Virus record (IMG/VR): IMGVR_UViG_3300037248_000328
Location: 1-26,675 of that record
Source of the DNA: a virus
Direction: 5' to 3' (one strand)
Length of the DNA: 26,675 nucleotides
In this document: one piece after another, positions 7,628 to 13,528 of the stretch
How the letters are laid out: the number at the start of each line of letters is the position of its first letter
Position numbering within the stretch: the stretch's first letter is position 1
Program-made: the position numbers and the translations under genes
The notes under the pieces: generated by a model
What the model was told of the DNA's origin: nothing
What the model saw: only the letters and a program-made list of their open reading frames with translations
Databases searched by the model: none

Positions 7628-7747
7628 ATGCCGGTCCCGCCAGTCCAATGCGCGGAGGAGGAAAAGGCTGCATTGGTGCTGAGCAAATTATGTGGGAAGT
7701 TGATCGGGCCATACCTCAAGACGGGGCGTGGCAAACAACGAAGATGA
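7628..7747 (+). CDS. Short basic hypothetical protein, 39 aa
   Basis: The frame starts MPVPPVQCAEEEKAALVLSK and ends GPYLKTGRGKQRR. An acidic helix followed by a strongly basic tail suggests a small nucleic-acid-binding or regulatory protein, but this is only composition. Part of it coincides with a copy of the degenerate repeat at 7681-7716, so the other repeat copies may be relics of this gene's 3' end. Confidence 0.45.
   Translation: MPVPPVQCAEEEKAALVLSKLCGKLIGPYLKTGRGKQRR
7681..7716 (-). repeat. Copy of the GGTATGGC...CCACATAATTTGC repeat
   Basis: In plus orientation it shares CAAATTATGTGGGA and GGCCATACCT with the copy at 7008-7040, but has a longer spacer. It overlaps the 3' half of the 39-aa gene. 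Confidence 0.45.
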
Positions 7748-7847
7748 AACCCGCCTGGAAATTGAGGCAGTGCAATCGCTTCGCTAGGGCGGAGGACGCC
7801 GGTACCGTAAGGTGTGGAGTGGGACAAAGCTGGGGCACTGGCACGGC

Positions 7848-8492
7848 ATGAAATATAAACGACCGCGAGGCTTTGAAGAGAGCTCCTACACGCCCCCCGA
7901 CGATGTTCTCGCAGCGGTCGGGCGCGTGGCTATCACTTCGGCCAGCATCGAAGACCTAATGCACTCGTTATTCTGGAAGTACGTTGAAGTGCCCACCGAC
8001 GTCGCAACCATCATCACAGGCGATCAAAAGCCAACACGGCTCTCAGAAGACATAATAAAGATCGCGGCCGCTCTGGGTGAGGACCCCGATCGGGTACAGG
8101 ATTTGCGGGACTTGTTTGCTGATTTTAAGGAACTAAACGAGAAGCGTAACCAGTGTGTCCATTGGATGTGGCACCGACCTCGCCAGTGGAAACGCGGCCG
8201 AAAGCATTGGCTGGCGCCTCCGATCTACAAGCCAAAGAGAAGCCCTATCCCGTTCACAGTGGAGCAGATCAATGCACTGGCCGATGATCTAGCCTGGATC
8301 GAGCTAAGGATGCGCGTACACCTACTCGACGATGAGGAATTCGAGAGGGAGCGCAAGGAGCTTCGTTTCGCGGCTCACGTCATGGTGCCCGCTCCGTGGC
8401 TCGATAAACATCGCAAATCGAAGCGTATACGCTGGCCTCGCGCTCGTCCGGGGCAAAAATGGGTGAGGCGGAAGTCGGCCCTCTGGAGCTAA
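7848..8492 (+). CDS. HEPN-like protein with RX4H motif, 214 aa
   Basis: The protein has a helical N-terminal half: DDVLAAVGRVAITSASIEDL, then MHSLFWKYV, later LRDLFADFKELNEKRNQCVH. The segment R100-N-Q-C-V-H105 fits the RX4-6H catalytic motif of HEPN-fold RNases, and the helix order (a GRVAI-x-x-x-x-IE-x-L helix, later a helix ending in R-N-x-x-x-H) agrees. HEPN proteins often serve as toxins or abortive-infection RNases, and some are inactive. The C-terminal part is strongly basic (KHRKSKRIRWPRARPGQKWV) and could bind nucleic acid. No cognate antitoxin (MNT or other) is adjacent, so it would act alone. The fold assignment is inference from motif and helix pattern. The start at MKYKRPRG is preferred over the GTG at 7812. 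Confidence 0.55.
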   Translation: MKYKRPRGFEESSYTPPDDVLAAVGRVAITSASIEDLMHSLFWKYVEVPTDVATIITGDQKPTRLSEDIIKIAAALGEDPDRVQDLRDLFADFKELNEKRNQCVHWMWHRPRQWKRGRKHWLAPPIYKPKRSPIPFTVEQINALADDLAWIELRMRVHLLDDEEFERERKELRFAAHVMVPAPWLDKHRKSKRIRWPRARPGQKWVRRKSALWS

Positions 8493-8567
8493 AGTCGCCT
8501 TAGCAAAATCGATGTTTGGAGAATGGGGTTCAATGGTTATTTTGTGCGACCGCAATCTTGAACCGCC

Positions 8568-8612
8568 GATGTCCGCTCTGGGTCCATTCAGCGACATGCG
8601 GAAGTGTCCGCC
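8568..8612. repeat. TCCGCTTTTGG-type dispersed repeat, copy 1
   Basis: It contains GATGTCCGCTCTGGGTCCATT and later GCGGAAGTGTCCG, an imperfect inverted pair around TCCGC/GCGGA. Related copies are at 13301, 15374 and 17318. The sequence type is common between genes in Bradyrhizobium and Rhodopseudomonas by recall. Confidence 0.5.
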
Positions 8613-8660
8613 CGATGTCTGTCCTTACCAATAGCCAACATTACCCAAAGGGGCACCTCA

Positions 8661-8705
8661 TCAGGGCCGCAGCAAGTCCGGCAGCTTCGCAATGTTCCCC
8701 GCGTT
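8661..8705 (-). pseudogene. C-terminal fragment of the RRFPPPW/IAANIAKL small-protein family
   Basis: The minus strand reads NAGNIAKLPDLLRP and a stop. This matches the C-terminus (ANIAKLP-x-LL) of the frameshifted relative at 9292-9503. Nothing of the N-terminal half is found upstream, so it is a fragment. Confidence 0.5.
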
Positions 8706-8749
8706 GCTTACGACCTGCTAAAGGCGTATTACGGCACCGGGGGCGCGCC

Positions 8750-8986
8750 ATGGCGATTGTTAGCAAGGCGGCGCGCGTTATGGCAGCCGGCAAGCCTTTT
8801 TTCAAATGCCCGAATTGCGAGGCTCTCTACCACATCGTCAAAGTCGAAGCCGGCCCGCAATCGGCTGATCGCGAAATAACGTGCCGGGCTTGCGGCGGAC
8901 CACTCCCTGGTCGCGAAGCGAAATTCGTTATGAAGTATTTCCTGTTGCGGAAAGCCGGCCGCGTCCGAAAATGGAAGAGTGCATAG
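8750..8986 (+). CDS. Zinc-ribbon-like small protein, 78 aa
   Basis: The protein contains KPFFKCPNCEALYHIVKVEA and REITCRACGGPLPGREAKFV, giving two C-x2-C knuckles (C20/C23 and C45/C48) 22 residues apart. This is a typical zinc ribbon. The C-terminal LLRKAGRVRKWKS is basic. By recall, proteins of the form CPNC-x-ALYHIVKVEA ... CRACGGPL are common single-domain proteins in Bradyrhizobium, with no known function. Two ATGs are possible (8750 and 8780); the first is listed. Confidence 0.7.
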   Translation: MAIVSKAARVMAAGKPFFKCPNCEALYHIVKVEAGPQSADREITCRACGGPLPGREAKFVMKYFLLRKAGRVRKWKSA

Positions 8987-8994
8987 CACCGTAA

Positions 8995-9053
8995 CGAGGG
9001 CGGCCCAGCAACTCCGCTAACTTTGCGATGTTAGCCGCGATCCGTCGGGCTGG
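8995..9053 (-). pseudogene. C-terminal fragment of the RRFPPPW/IAANIAKL small-protein family
   Basis: The minus strand reads ARRIAANIAKLAELLGRPRY. An in-frame TAA immediately precedes the similarity, so the N-terminal half is missing. It is a second relic of the family represented at 9292-9503. Confidence 0.55.
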
Positions 9054-9065
9054 TTAGTATCGGAG

Positions 9066-9263
9066 TTATTTTCCGTGGTTCAAATAGAACTGCGCGAAAT
9101 CTTCCGGCGCATACGCTTTGCCACCTTCAGCCAAATCGACAATCACGACGTTATAGCGACCCTTGCCGAGTAATTCTGTCGCGCATTTTAACGCCTCAAG
9201 CGCGGTGTCGCGCCGAGTTGTCGTTGGTCCGGTTATGCCAGTCCATTGAATGGCGAATGGCAT
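9066..9263 (-). CDS. Small hypothetical protein, 65 aa
   Basis: The protein begins MPFAIQWTGITGPTTTRRDT and continues ALEALKCATELLGKGRYNVV, then IVDLAEGGKAYAPEDFAQFY. The alternating strand-helix-strand pattern (F-x-IQWTG, helix ALEALK, strand YNVVIVD) looks like a compact alpha/beta fold. By recall, small MPFAI-(E/Q)W proteins are frequent in Bradyrhizobium, with no assigned role. The frame extends upstream to 9332, but the MPFAI start fits the family. Confidence 0.65.
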   Translation of the reverse strand: MPFAIQWTGITGPTTTRRDTALEALKCATELLGKGRYNVVIVDLAEGGKAYAPEDFAQFYLNHGK

Positions 9264-9291
9264 GCCGGAGAGATTATCACGCGGCGGGCAT

Positions 9292-9503
9292 TTAGTATTG
9301 CGGCCGTCCCAATAGCCCTGGCAACTTCGCAATATTGGCTGCTATCCGCCGCGCTTCGTCAGCAGCTTGGCCGCCGCTCGACGTCCCGGCTCTTCCTCGA
9401 AATAGACGTAGCTGAGAGCTTGGCCGTTATGGTCGCGCACAATGAAGCAAGCGTCCGTTTCTTCGACCGTCCAGGGCGGCGGGAAGCGGCGGGTTTCGGT
9501 CAT
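9292..9503 (-). pseudogene. Frameshifted member of the RRFPPPW/IAANIAKL small-protein family
   Basis: The first frame reads MTETRRFPPPWTVEETDACF, then IVRDHNGQALSYVYFEEEPG and RRAAAKLLTKRGG with an early stop at 9342. Shifting frame at the end of AAKLL gives DEARRIAANIAKLPGLLGRP, QY and a stop at 9292. Joined, the two pieces make a continuous 70-residue protein that matches my memory of intact homologues (MT-x-x-RRFPPPW ... GRR-x-AAKLLT-x-DEARRIAANIAKLP). I infer a small indel near 9350. The protein's role is unknown. Fragments of the same family lie at 8661, 8995 and 10315, all on this strand. Confidence 0.7.
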
Positions 9504-9585
9504 TAGGCCTGCGTCTGCCGTAGCTTGAGGTTCCCCTAGCCCCGCCATTGCCAAGGGCCTGCCAAGCTTGCGCCGGGATTATCTG

Positions 9586-9723
9586 TCAGAACCACGAACG
9601 GCGCGGGGGACCAGATAAACCCGCTCCCATAACAAGACCCTCAACTTTGTCGGCCCCGATGGTTTGCCACCATTGTCCGTCGGGGCCAACCTTTGCTGCC
9701 AGGCGACATGGAGAATATGCCAT
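9586..9723 (-). CDS. Possible small protein, 45 aa
   Basis: The frame reads MAYSPCRLAAKVGPDGQWWQ, then TIGADKVEGLVMGAGLSGPP and RRSWF. The middle looks like genuine protein sequence. Its start codon overlaps the start of the plus-strand gene at 9722, and it contains a nested inverted repeat. The upstream Shine-Dalgarno is weak. Another minus-strand frame here also looks open, so this is tentative. Confidence 0.35.
   Translation of the reverse strand: MAYSPCRLAAKVGPDGQWWQTIGADKVEGLVMGAGLSGPPRRSWF
9652..9687. promoter_or_regulatory. Nested inverted repeat upstream of the 82-aa gene
   Basis: GGCCCCGA pairs with TCGGGGCC, and inside it ATGGT pairs with ACCAT around TTGCC. It lies 35 bases before the plus-strand start at 9722. 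It could be a leader structure or a bidirectional terminator, but there is no T-run. Confidence 0.4.
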
Positions 9724-9970
9724 GTCGTTAGCTCAGATTGCTGCAAGCGATGCCCTTGTGTTCGGGACCGCACTCGGTTGGCTGCTCATCATCATTTTCA
9801 TGGTGACAATGCAACGAAAGCTTTCCCGTCTGCGGGCTGACTTCAAACTGTTATCAGATGAGGTAAGCCATTTGAAGATAGCAGAGGAACGCCGCTTTAT
9901 GAGTGAAATTAATGGTCAAAAGACGAGACCACGGGTCGCTGCAATAGCTCCTGCATCTTCGCAAAGTTGA
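9722..9970 (+). CDS. Small membrane-anchored coiled-coil protein, 82 aa
   Basis: The protein starts MSLAQIAASDALVFGTALGW, with a single transmembrane helix ending about LIIIFMVTM. It continues with a charged, helical segment (KLSRLRADFKLLSDEVSHLK) that should form a short coiled coil in the cytoplasm. GGAG lies 8 bases upstream of the ATG. The layout (anchor plus coiled coil) is typical of small scaffold-like membrane proteins. No family is assigned. Confidence 0.65.
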   Translation: MSLAQIAASDALVFGTALGWLLIIIFMVTMQRKLSRLRADFKLLSDEVSHLKIAEERRFMSEINGQKTRPRVAAIAPASSQS

Positions 9971-9989
9971 CGGGAGTCAGGTGGGGAAG

Positions 9990-10232
9990 TCACTGCGAGT
10001 TGCGGCGGCGACGAACCAGCCAATAGATGCCATAGCCTAAAGCAAGAATTGGAAGGCCTGCGCCAGCGATCGGGCCGGGCACACCGCTGACATGGCCTCG
10101 ATCTCCGCGGTCGTTATCACGATCTCCCCAGTCATGATCATGATCCTTTGCCAGTGCACTCATTGAAAGTGCGGGCAACGCAGCGATTATCAGCGCAGCA
10201 GAAAGAGCGATTGTTCTTATCGGAATTCTCAT
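9990..10232 (-). CDS. Exported protein with PEP-CTERM-like sorting tail, 80 aa
   Basis: A signal peptide is visible: MRIPIRTIALSAALIIAALP, with a likely cut after SALA. The mature part is short and highly charged, with His/Asp/Arg repeats (KDHDHDWGDRDNDRGDRGH). It ends with VPGPIAGAGLP, a hydrophobic helix (ILALGYGIYWLV) and an RRRR cluster. The tripartite end (a VP-x-P motif, a transmembrane helix, an Arg cluster) is that of PEP-CTERM/exosortase-type sorting signals; the GAGLP variant occurs in Rhizobiales by recall. The charged spacer might bind metal ions. No exosortase is encoded in the window. The start at MRIPIRT is chosen over an upstream Met at 10289. Confidence 0.65.
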   Translation of the reverse strand: MRIPIRTIALSAALIIAALPALSMSALAKDHDHDWGDRDNDRGDRGHVSGVPGPIAGAGLPILALGYGIYWLVRRRRNSQ

Positions 10233-10314
10233 ATGATCATTCCATCCACGGGCTTTTGCGTCCGCAGCAAGGGTTAGACTGAAACGCACCGGGTGTCGAG
10301 GAACTTCAGGCCAC

Positions 10315-10416
10315 CTAGGGTATTTTATACCCCCCGGGTTTCAGTGCCTCAGCTGCCCTACCACTCTCCCTTAACTTCTGCGACCAGGGCGCGGGGAAAC
10401 GGCGAGGGTTGGTCAT
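10315..10416 (-). pseudogene. N-terminal fragment of the RRFPPPW small-protein family
   Basis: The minus strand starts MTNPRRFPAPW, matching the N-terminus (MTETRRFPPPW) of the relative at 9292-9503. The sequence then diverges (SQKLRESGRAAEALK) and stops within 33 codons. I infer a decayed copy truncated after the first 11 residues. Confidence 0.45.
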
Positions 10417-10562
10417 GGAGCACGATGCAAGCGGCGGCCTCGACGAACCGCGCCGAGGCCCCGTGGTTCCAGAGCTGCTCGGCTTGGGAGCTGGGGGCAT
10501 GGCTCTGGCCACGGCTGTAGAAATCGGCAGGGCTGGGTTAGTTCCGAGTTTGCGGGGAATGG

Positions 10563-10757
10563 TCAGGCAAGAAACCGCGCCTCAGCCTGCAACCATTCGC
10601 CGATAATCCTAGCGCGCTGCTCACGGTCGCTGGGCCAAGACTTGGGGAAGACGTAGTTGGCAACTTCGTCGCTCTGGATGCCGAGCGCGGCCTGAATAAG
10701 CCTGGCGGCATGATCAGCGTCGTTGGAGTTGATCGCCTGCTCCAGCAGATTGGTCAT
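10563..10757 (-). CDS. Small hypothetical protein, 64 aa
   Basis: The protein starts MTNLLEQAINSNDADHAARL, continues IQAALGIQSDEVANYVFPKS, and ends REQRARIIGEWLQAEARFLA. It is all-helical in appearance, with the regular spacing of a three-helix bundle. The second helix (DADHAARLIQAALGI) resembles dimer-forming helices of small regulators, but no DNA-binding motif is visible. By recall, proteins of this kind are frequent in Bradyrhizobium. Start at ATG; function unknown. Confidence 0.65.
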   Translation of the reverse strand: MTNLLEQAINSNDADHAARLIQAALGIQSDEVANYVFPKSWPSDREQRARIIGEWLQAEARFLA

Positions 10758-10835
10758 GGCGTGTACTCCTCGCTGATGACCTCGGTACGACTTTGGCCAG
10801 CGTAGCACTGCGCTGATAAGCCGTCAGCACTTCGG

Positions 10836-10895
10836 GCTTTGATACTCATCGAGAGGGCGGCGCTTGGAACACACACGCGCCCGCGATGCCGCGCG
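10836..10895 (-). repeat. PRGxAxACVFQ-coding direct repeat, copy 1
   Basis: It matches 12405-12465. Both copies contain TTGGAACACACACGCG (plus-strand reading) and code on the minus strand for PRG-x-A-x-ACVFQ ... PSR followed by a stop. The similarity extends past the stop (TCTCGATRAGTATCAAA). Confidence 0.6.
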
Positions 10896-11034
10896 GCTTC
10901 ACTTCGACCAAATGATCGCGACAAAGGCGCCATAAACTGAGCCGAGTTGCGGGGAACCCAAACGGGGCTTCACCGTCATTTGAGCAGGCGGCTATCGAAC
11001 AGAGGCATAGGCTTTCGGTCCGCCCGCAATGCAC
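10846..11034 (-). CDS. Small cysteine-containing protein, 62 aa
   Basis: From a GTG start the protein reads through CSIAACSNDGEAPFGFPATR, then LSLWRLCRDHLVEVKPRGIA and GACVFQAPPSR. GEAPFGFP followed by LC-x-(D)-H is reminiscent of a small Cys/His metal-binding domain that I recall in Bradyrhizobium proteins (C-x2-C-GAEAPFGF ... C-x2-H), but one expected cysteine appears replaced (CSND). The C-terminal third is repeated at 12405-12465. Start position is uncertain because the frame continues to a TTG at 11073. Confidence 0.4.
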   Translation of the reverse strand: MHCGRTESLCLCSIAACSNDGEAPFGFPATRLSLWRLCRDHLVEVKPRGIAGACVFQAPPSR

Positions 11035-11061
11035 ATCGGGTCGAAATGGGAGATGATAATC

Positions 11062-11406
11062 ATGAAAAAGCAAGTTCTGACGCTTACCACCTTTGCATTC
11101 ATTCTAGCGTGTGGTGCCGCTGTCGCTGAGGAAGGCCCTGGTATGCGCGACCACGAAGGTCACCGCATGATGGGCTGTAGCATGATGGGACGAGGAGGCA
11201 TGATGGGACACGGAGCCGCCATGCGCGTCATCTTCGCTCTGATGGATAGCGACGGTGACGGAACCGTGTCGTTGCAGGAATTTCAGGCTGCTCACGAAAA
11301 GATTTTCAAAGCGATGGATACCGACAAAGACGGCACTCTTACCATCGAGGAGATACAGGCTTTCATGAGGGGTAAATCCGCTCCGAAGGAGCATGAACAC
11401 GATTAG
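11062..11406 (+). CDS. Exported Met-rich EF-hand calcium-binding protein, 114 aa
   Basis: The N-terminus MKKQVLTLTTFAFILACGAA is a clear signal peptide, with the cut after VAE or AVA. A Met/His/Gly-rich linker follows (MMGCSMMGRGGMMGHGAAM), which is the kind of sequence that binds copper or silver ions. Two EF-hands complete the protein: D62-SDGDGTVSLQE-73 and D86-TDKDGTLTIEE-97, both with the expected Asp/Glu ligands at positions 1, 3, 5 and 12. The end is EHEHD, also metal-like. It should bind Ca2+ in the periplasm. Purines (GGGAGATG) precede the ATG at 11062; in-frame upstream starts at 11029 and 11053 would disrupt the signal peptide. No operon partner is evident. Confidence 0.85.
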   Translation: MKKQVLTLTTFAFILACGAAVAEEGPGMRDHEGHRMMGCSMMGRGGMMGHGAAMRVIFALMDSDGDGTVSLQEFQAAHEKIFKAMDTDKDGTLTIEEIQAFMRGKSAPKEHEHD

Positions 11407-11470
11407 GTGAAACGATCGGCCCACACGTCATCGCCAAGATGCCGGACGTGCTTCGCAGATCACCCCGCTG

Positions 11471-11695
11471 CTAGTGCAACATGTACGGACGCTTCACCGT
11501 CAAGATGACTTCGTCAGGGGATTGTCGTGCAGGCTTAGGGTGGTTGCGAGCTACCACCCGACCCTCGCCATCGCACAGCGTGATCGCCCGGTTAGGGTCC
11601 TGGGCTATCAAGGCTTGATATAGCCTGTGAGCAAGATCCAAACGCTCCGCTCGCCGACGTTCAGCATCGATGTCACGTGTGTAAGAGATGCTCAT
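11471..11695 (-). CDS. Small hypothetical protein, 74 aa
   Basis: The protein begins MSISYTRDIDAERRRAERLD, continues LAHRLYQALIAQDPNRAITL and CDGEGRVVARNHPKPARQSP, and ends DEVILTVKRPYMLH. A helical N-terminal half is followed by a short beta-like segment (AITLCDGEGRVVARN). A strong Shine-Dalgarno (CGGAGGG, 5 bases away) supports the ATG at 11695. By recall this is a common Bradyrhizobium small-protein type. Function unknown. Confidence 0.7.
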   Translation of the reverse strand: MSISYTRDIDAERRRAERLDLAHRLYQALIAQDPNRAITLCDGEGRVVARNHPKPARQSPDEVILTVKRPYMLH

Positions 11696-11842
11696 TTGCG
11701 CCCTCCGAAACCCGTAAGTCCGTCGCGCCTAGCTTGTTCCGGCCTATTATGGATAGCAGCCCTTAAATCCCAGCAGTGTGACCGGCGCGACACAGCCCGG
11801 CATAATTTGAGAGAGCTGGGGAAAAGTGTGTTGACCCGTCAC

Positions 11843-11874
11843 AAAAAAGAACCCCGAAGCACGAATGCTCGGGG
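11843..11874 (-). terminator. Rho-independent terminator on the minus strand
   Basis: CCCCG-A-AGCA pairs with TGCT-CGGGG around a CGAA tetraloop. On the minus strand the stem is followed by TTC and six T residues (AAAAAA at 11843-11848 on the plus strand). It could end the transcript of the two small genes at 12055-12374. Confidence 0.7.
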
Positions 11875-12054
11875 CTGCTAAAGGTTGTTGCCTCAGCTCG
11901 TAGGCTCTTGTGTCCGGGCGGCGATACTGTCGGGGGATGGGGTCGTCGCCCGGATGGCCTACTAAATCAAACCTTCGCTGCAAGAATATCTGCGCATGGT
12001 GTCGCATCGGGTCCGCATAGTGTCGCATCCGGAATGACCCTGAAGGGTCTTCAC

Positions 12055-12162
12055 CTAGTTGGCGTCACTTCGATTGCGAAAGCTCACATCTGTCGCAGAG
12101 CTAATCGCAATTACCAGCGCTATTGCAGCGCTAATGAAAATCCACGTCACGGCTGCCTCCAT
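12055..12162 (-). CDS. Tiny membrane protein, 35 aa
   Basis: The protein reads MEAAVTWIFISAAIALVIAI followed by SSATDVSFRNRSDAN. It has one transmembrane helix and a short polar tail. It begins 8 bases after the stop of the 67-aa gene, so the two are probably co-transcribed and end at the terminator at 11843-11874. The Shine-Dalgarno is weak; support rests on layout and composition. Confidence 0.4.
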   Translation of the reverse strand: MEAAVTWIFISAAIALVIAISSATDVSFRNRSDAN

Positions 12163-12170
12163 CGGACTCG

Positions 12171-12374
12171 TCAACACGTACCGACGATGTCCGCGTAGGG
12201 ATCGTGTTTCTTGTCGGTGTCCTTGTCAGCGAAGAGCGTTCCCAATTCGCGCGGCAACTTCGGCGGCAACTCCAATTCAGTTTGAAGCTGCTGCCCAATT
12301 GCCATGTGCATCTCGCAACGCAAAGCCACCGCCCATTTGCGCGGATGCTGGGTGTTAGGTGTTGATCGCAACAT
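12171..12374 (-). CDS. Small hypothetical protein, 67 aa (weakly NepR-like)
   Basis: The start ATG has a strong Shine-Dalgarno (GGGAGGA, 5 bases upstream), which decides it over later Met codons. The middle reads MAIGQQLQTELELPPKLPRE and then LGTLFADKDTDKKHDPYADI, ending VGTC. The IG-x-x-L ... LP-x-x-L-x-x-L spacing faintly recalls NepR-type anti-sigma proteins, but the diagnostic residues are not all present, so this is only an alternative. A much longer open frame covers the same strand up to 13181, where it is antisense to the SRAP gene and not real. Confidence 0.55.
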   Translation of the reverse strand: MLRSTPNTQHPRKWAVALRCEMHMAIGQQLQTELELPPKLPRELGTLFADKDTDKKHDPYADIVGTC

Positions 12375-12404
12375 TTGTGTCCTCCCGCGTGGGTCAACGA
12401 CCAT

Positions 12405-12465
12405 TTGATACTTATCGAGAGGAGGGGGCAGTGACTTGGAACACACACGCGTCCGCGTTGCCGCG
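12405..12465 (-). repeat. PRGxAxACVFQ-coding direct repeat, copy 2
   Basis: On the minus strand it reads PRGNADACVFQVTAPSSR and a stop, then GTATCAAA. Only the C-terminal third of the gene at 10846-11034 is present. In both copies a small gene follows on the same strand within 30-90 bases. Confidence 0.6.
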
Positions 12466-12581
12466 CGGCGAGATGACGGAACCCCCCACGCCGGTCGAGT
12501 AAAACACCGGAAAAGAAAGAAGCCCTGGCCGGGGAGACTTAACGGGCAGACGAGGCGGGCTAGACGGCAGAGGGTTATCGA

Positions 12582-13271
12582 ATGTGTGGCCGTTTTACCG
12601 TCAAAGCGACCTGGGCCGAACTCGTGGCGCTCTATTGTCTGACGATGGACGCCCTGCCGCACAATCTGCGGCCACGCTACAACGTGTGCCCAACTGATCC
12701 GGTGGACGTGGTGACCAGCCATGATGACAAGCGCGAACTTGTCACCATGCGCTGGGGCCTTGTGCCGCGCTGGTGGTCGAAGCCACTGAAGGAGTTGCGT
12801 GCGGCAACCTTCAACGCGCGGGCGGAGACAGTCGAGACGAAACCGTTCTTTCGCGACGCGTTCAAGCGCACGCGGTGTCTGATTCCGGTATCGGGCTACT
12901 ACGAATGGCTGGACACGCCGGGCGGCAAGCAGCCCTGGTATTTTACCGCGCGCGACGGCTCGCCGGCCCTCACGGCGGCTGGTCTGTGGGACGAGTGGAA
13001 AAATCGCGAGACGGGCGAACGACTCAAGTCCTGCACAATGATCATCACCGAGCGGAACGCTTTTGTTGCCGATATCCACGACCGCATGCCGGCGGTGCTG
13101 GCCGACAAAGATTTCGAGCCTTGGCTGAGCGGCGAGGCGGGCGTCGAATTGCTCAAGCCGGCAGCCGATGATTTGCTGCAACGATGGCTGGTGTCGAAGC
13201 GCGTCAACAGTTCGAAGGCGCCGGCTGACGATCCGACCTTGATCGATCGGATTGAGCTAAAGGTTGCCTAG
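12582..13271 (+). CDS. SRAP-domain abasic-site processing protein (YedK/HMCES family)
   Basis: The protein begins MCGRFTVKATW, so after Met removal Cys2 is the catalytic N-terminal residue that forms a thiazolidine crosslink with abasic sites in single-stranded DNA. Other family motifs are RYNVCPTDPV, the WGLVPRWW box, N78 in TFNARAET, E108 in GYYEWL and H166 in IHDRMPAVL. All expected active-site residues (Cys2, Asn, Glu, His) are present and the length (229 aa) is normal. It protects replication forks at abasic sites as a self-crosslinking protein. It stands alone on the plus strand. SRAP genes are often carried on accessory elements, but this one could be core. Confidence 0.93.
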   Translation: MCGRFTVKATWAELVALYCLTMDALPHNLRPRYNVCPTDPVDVVTSHDDKRELVTMRWGLVPRWWSKPLKELRAATFNARAETVETKPFFRDAFKRTRCLIPVSGYYEWLDTPGGKQPWYFTARDGSPALTAAGLWDEWKNRETGERLKSCTMIITERNAFVADIHDRMPAVLADKDFEPWLSGEAGVELLKPAADDLLQRWLVSKRVNSSKAPADDPTLIDRIELKVA

Positions 13272-13300
13272 CGGTCGGCGCGACCACGGTGCTGCGGTGC

Positions 13301-13363
13301 GAGGTCCGCTTTTGGACCATTTCGGAAGTGCACAGCCGAAGTGTGCGGCGCTGTCCGACGCTA
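13301..13363. repeat. TCCGCTTTTGG-type dispersed repeat, copy 2
   Basis: It reads GAGGTCCGCTTTTGGACCAT then TTCGGAAGTGCACAGCCGAA and GTGTGCGGCGCTGTCCGACG. It is closely similar to copy 3 at 15374-15430. It lies 30 bases after the SRAP gene and before the VWA gene. Confidence 0.6.
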
Positions 13364-13412
13364 ATGAGACCCTAAGCAGACTTACAATTTTGAATTGGAA
13401 TGGCCAAATTGT

Positions 13413-13428
13413 CGGTGACAGGTCACCG
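13413..13428. promoter_or_regulatory. 16-bp palindrome upstream of the VWA gene
   Basis: CGGTGAC and GTCACCG form a perfect 7-bp inverted repeat with a 2-base centre (AG). It sits 100 bases before the VWA start, in a stretch with an AT-rich patch (ACAATTTTGAATTGG) just upstream. The size and position fit an operator for a dimeric regulator; no regulator gene is adjacent. Confidence 0.45.
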
Positions 13429-13528
13429 GCAATCGTCATACTGCGATTGCAGTGCCGTTGCGGCGCCGGACGGCGGAACCGTTCTTTATGGCCAGGTGTC
13501 CTTGCATTCTGGTGTGAAGGCGCCCCCG

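Noticed and set aside
11998-12030. Tandem GTGTCGCATC direct repeat
   Set aside because: Only two short units, no related third copy nearby; probably chance or local duplication.
12171-13181. 336-aa minus-strand open frame
   Set aside because: Most of it is antisense to the SRAP gene, whose catalytic motifs are unmistakable. Only the last 67 codons, with their own Shine-Dalgarno, look real.
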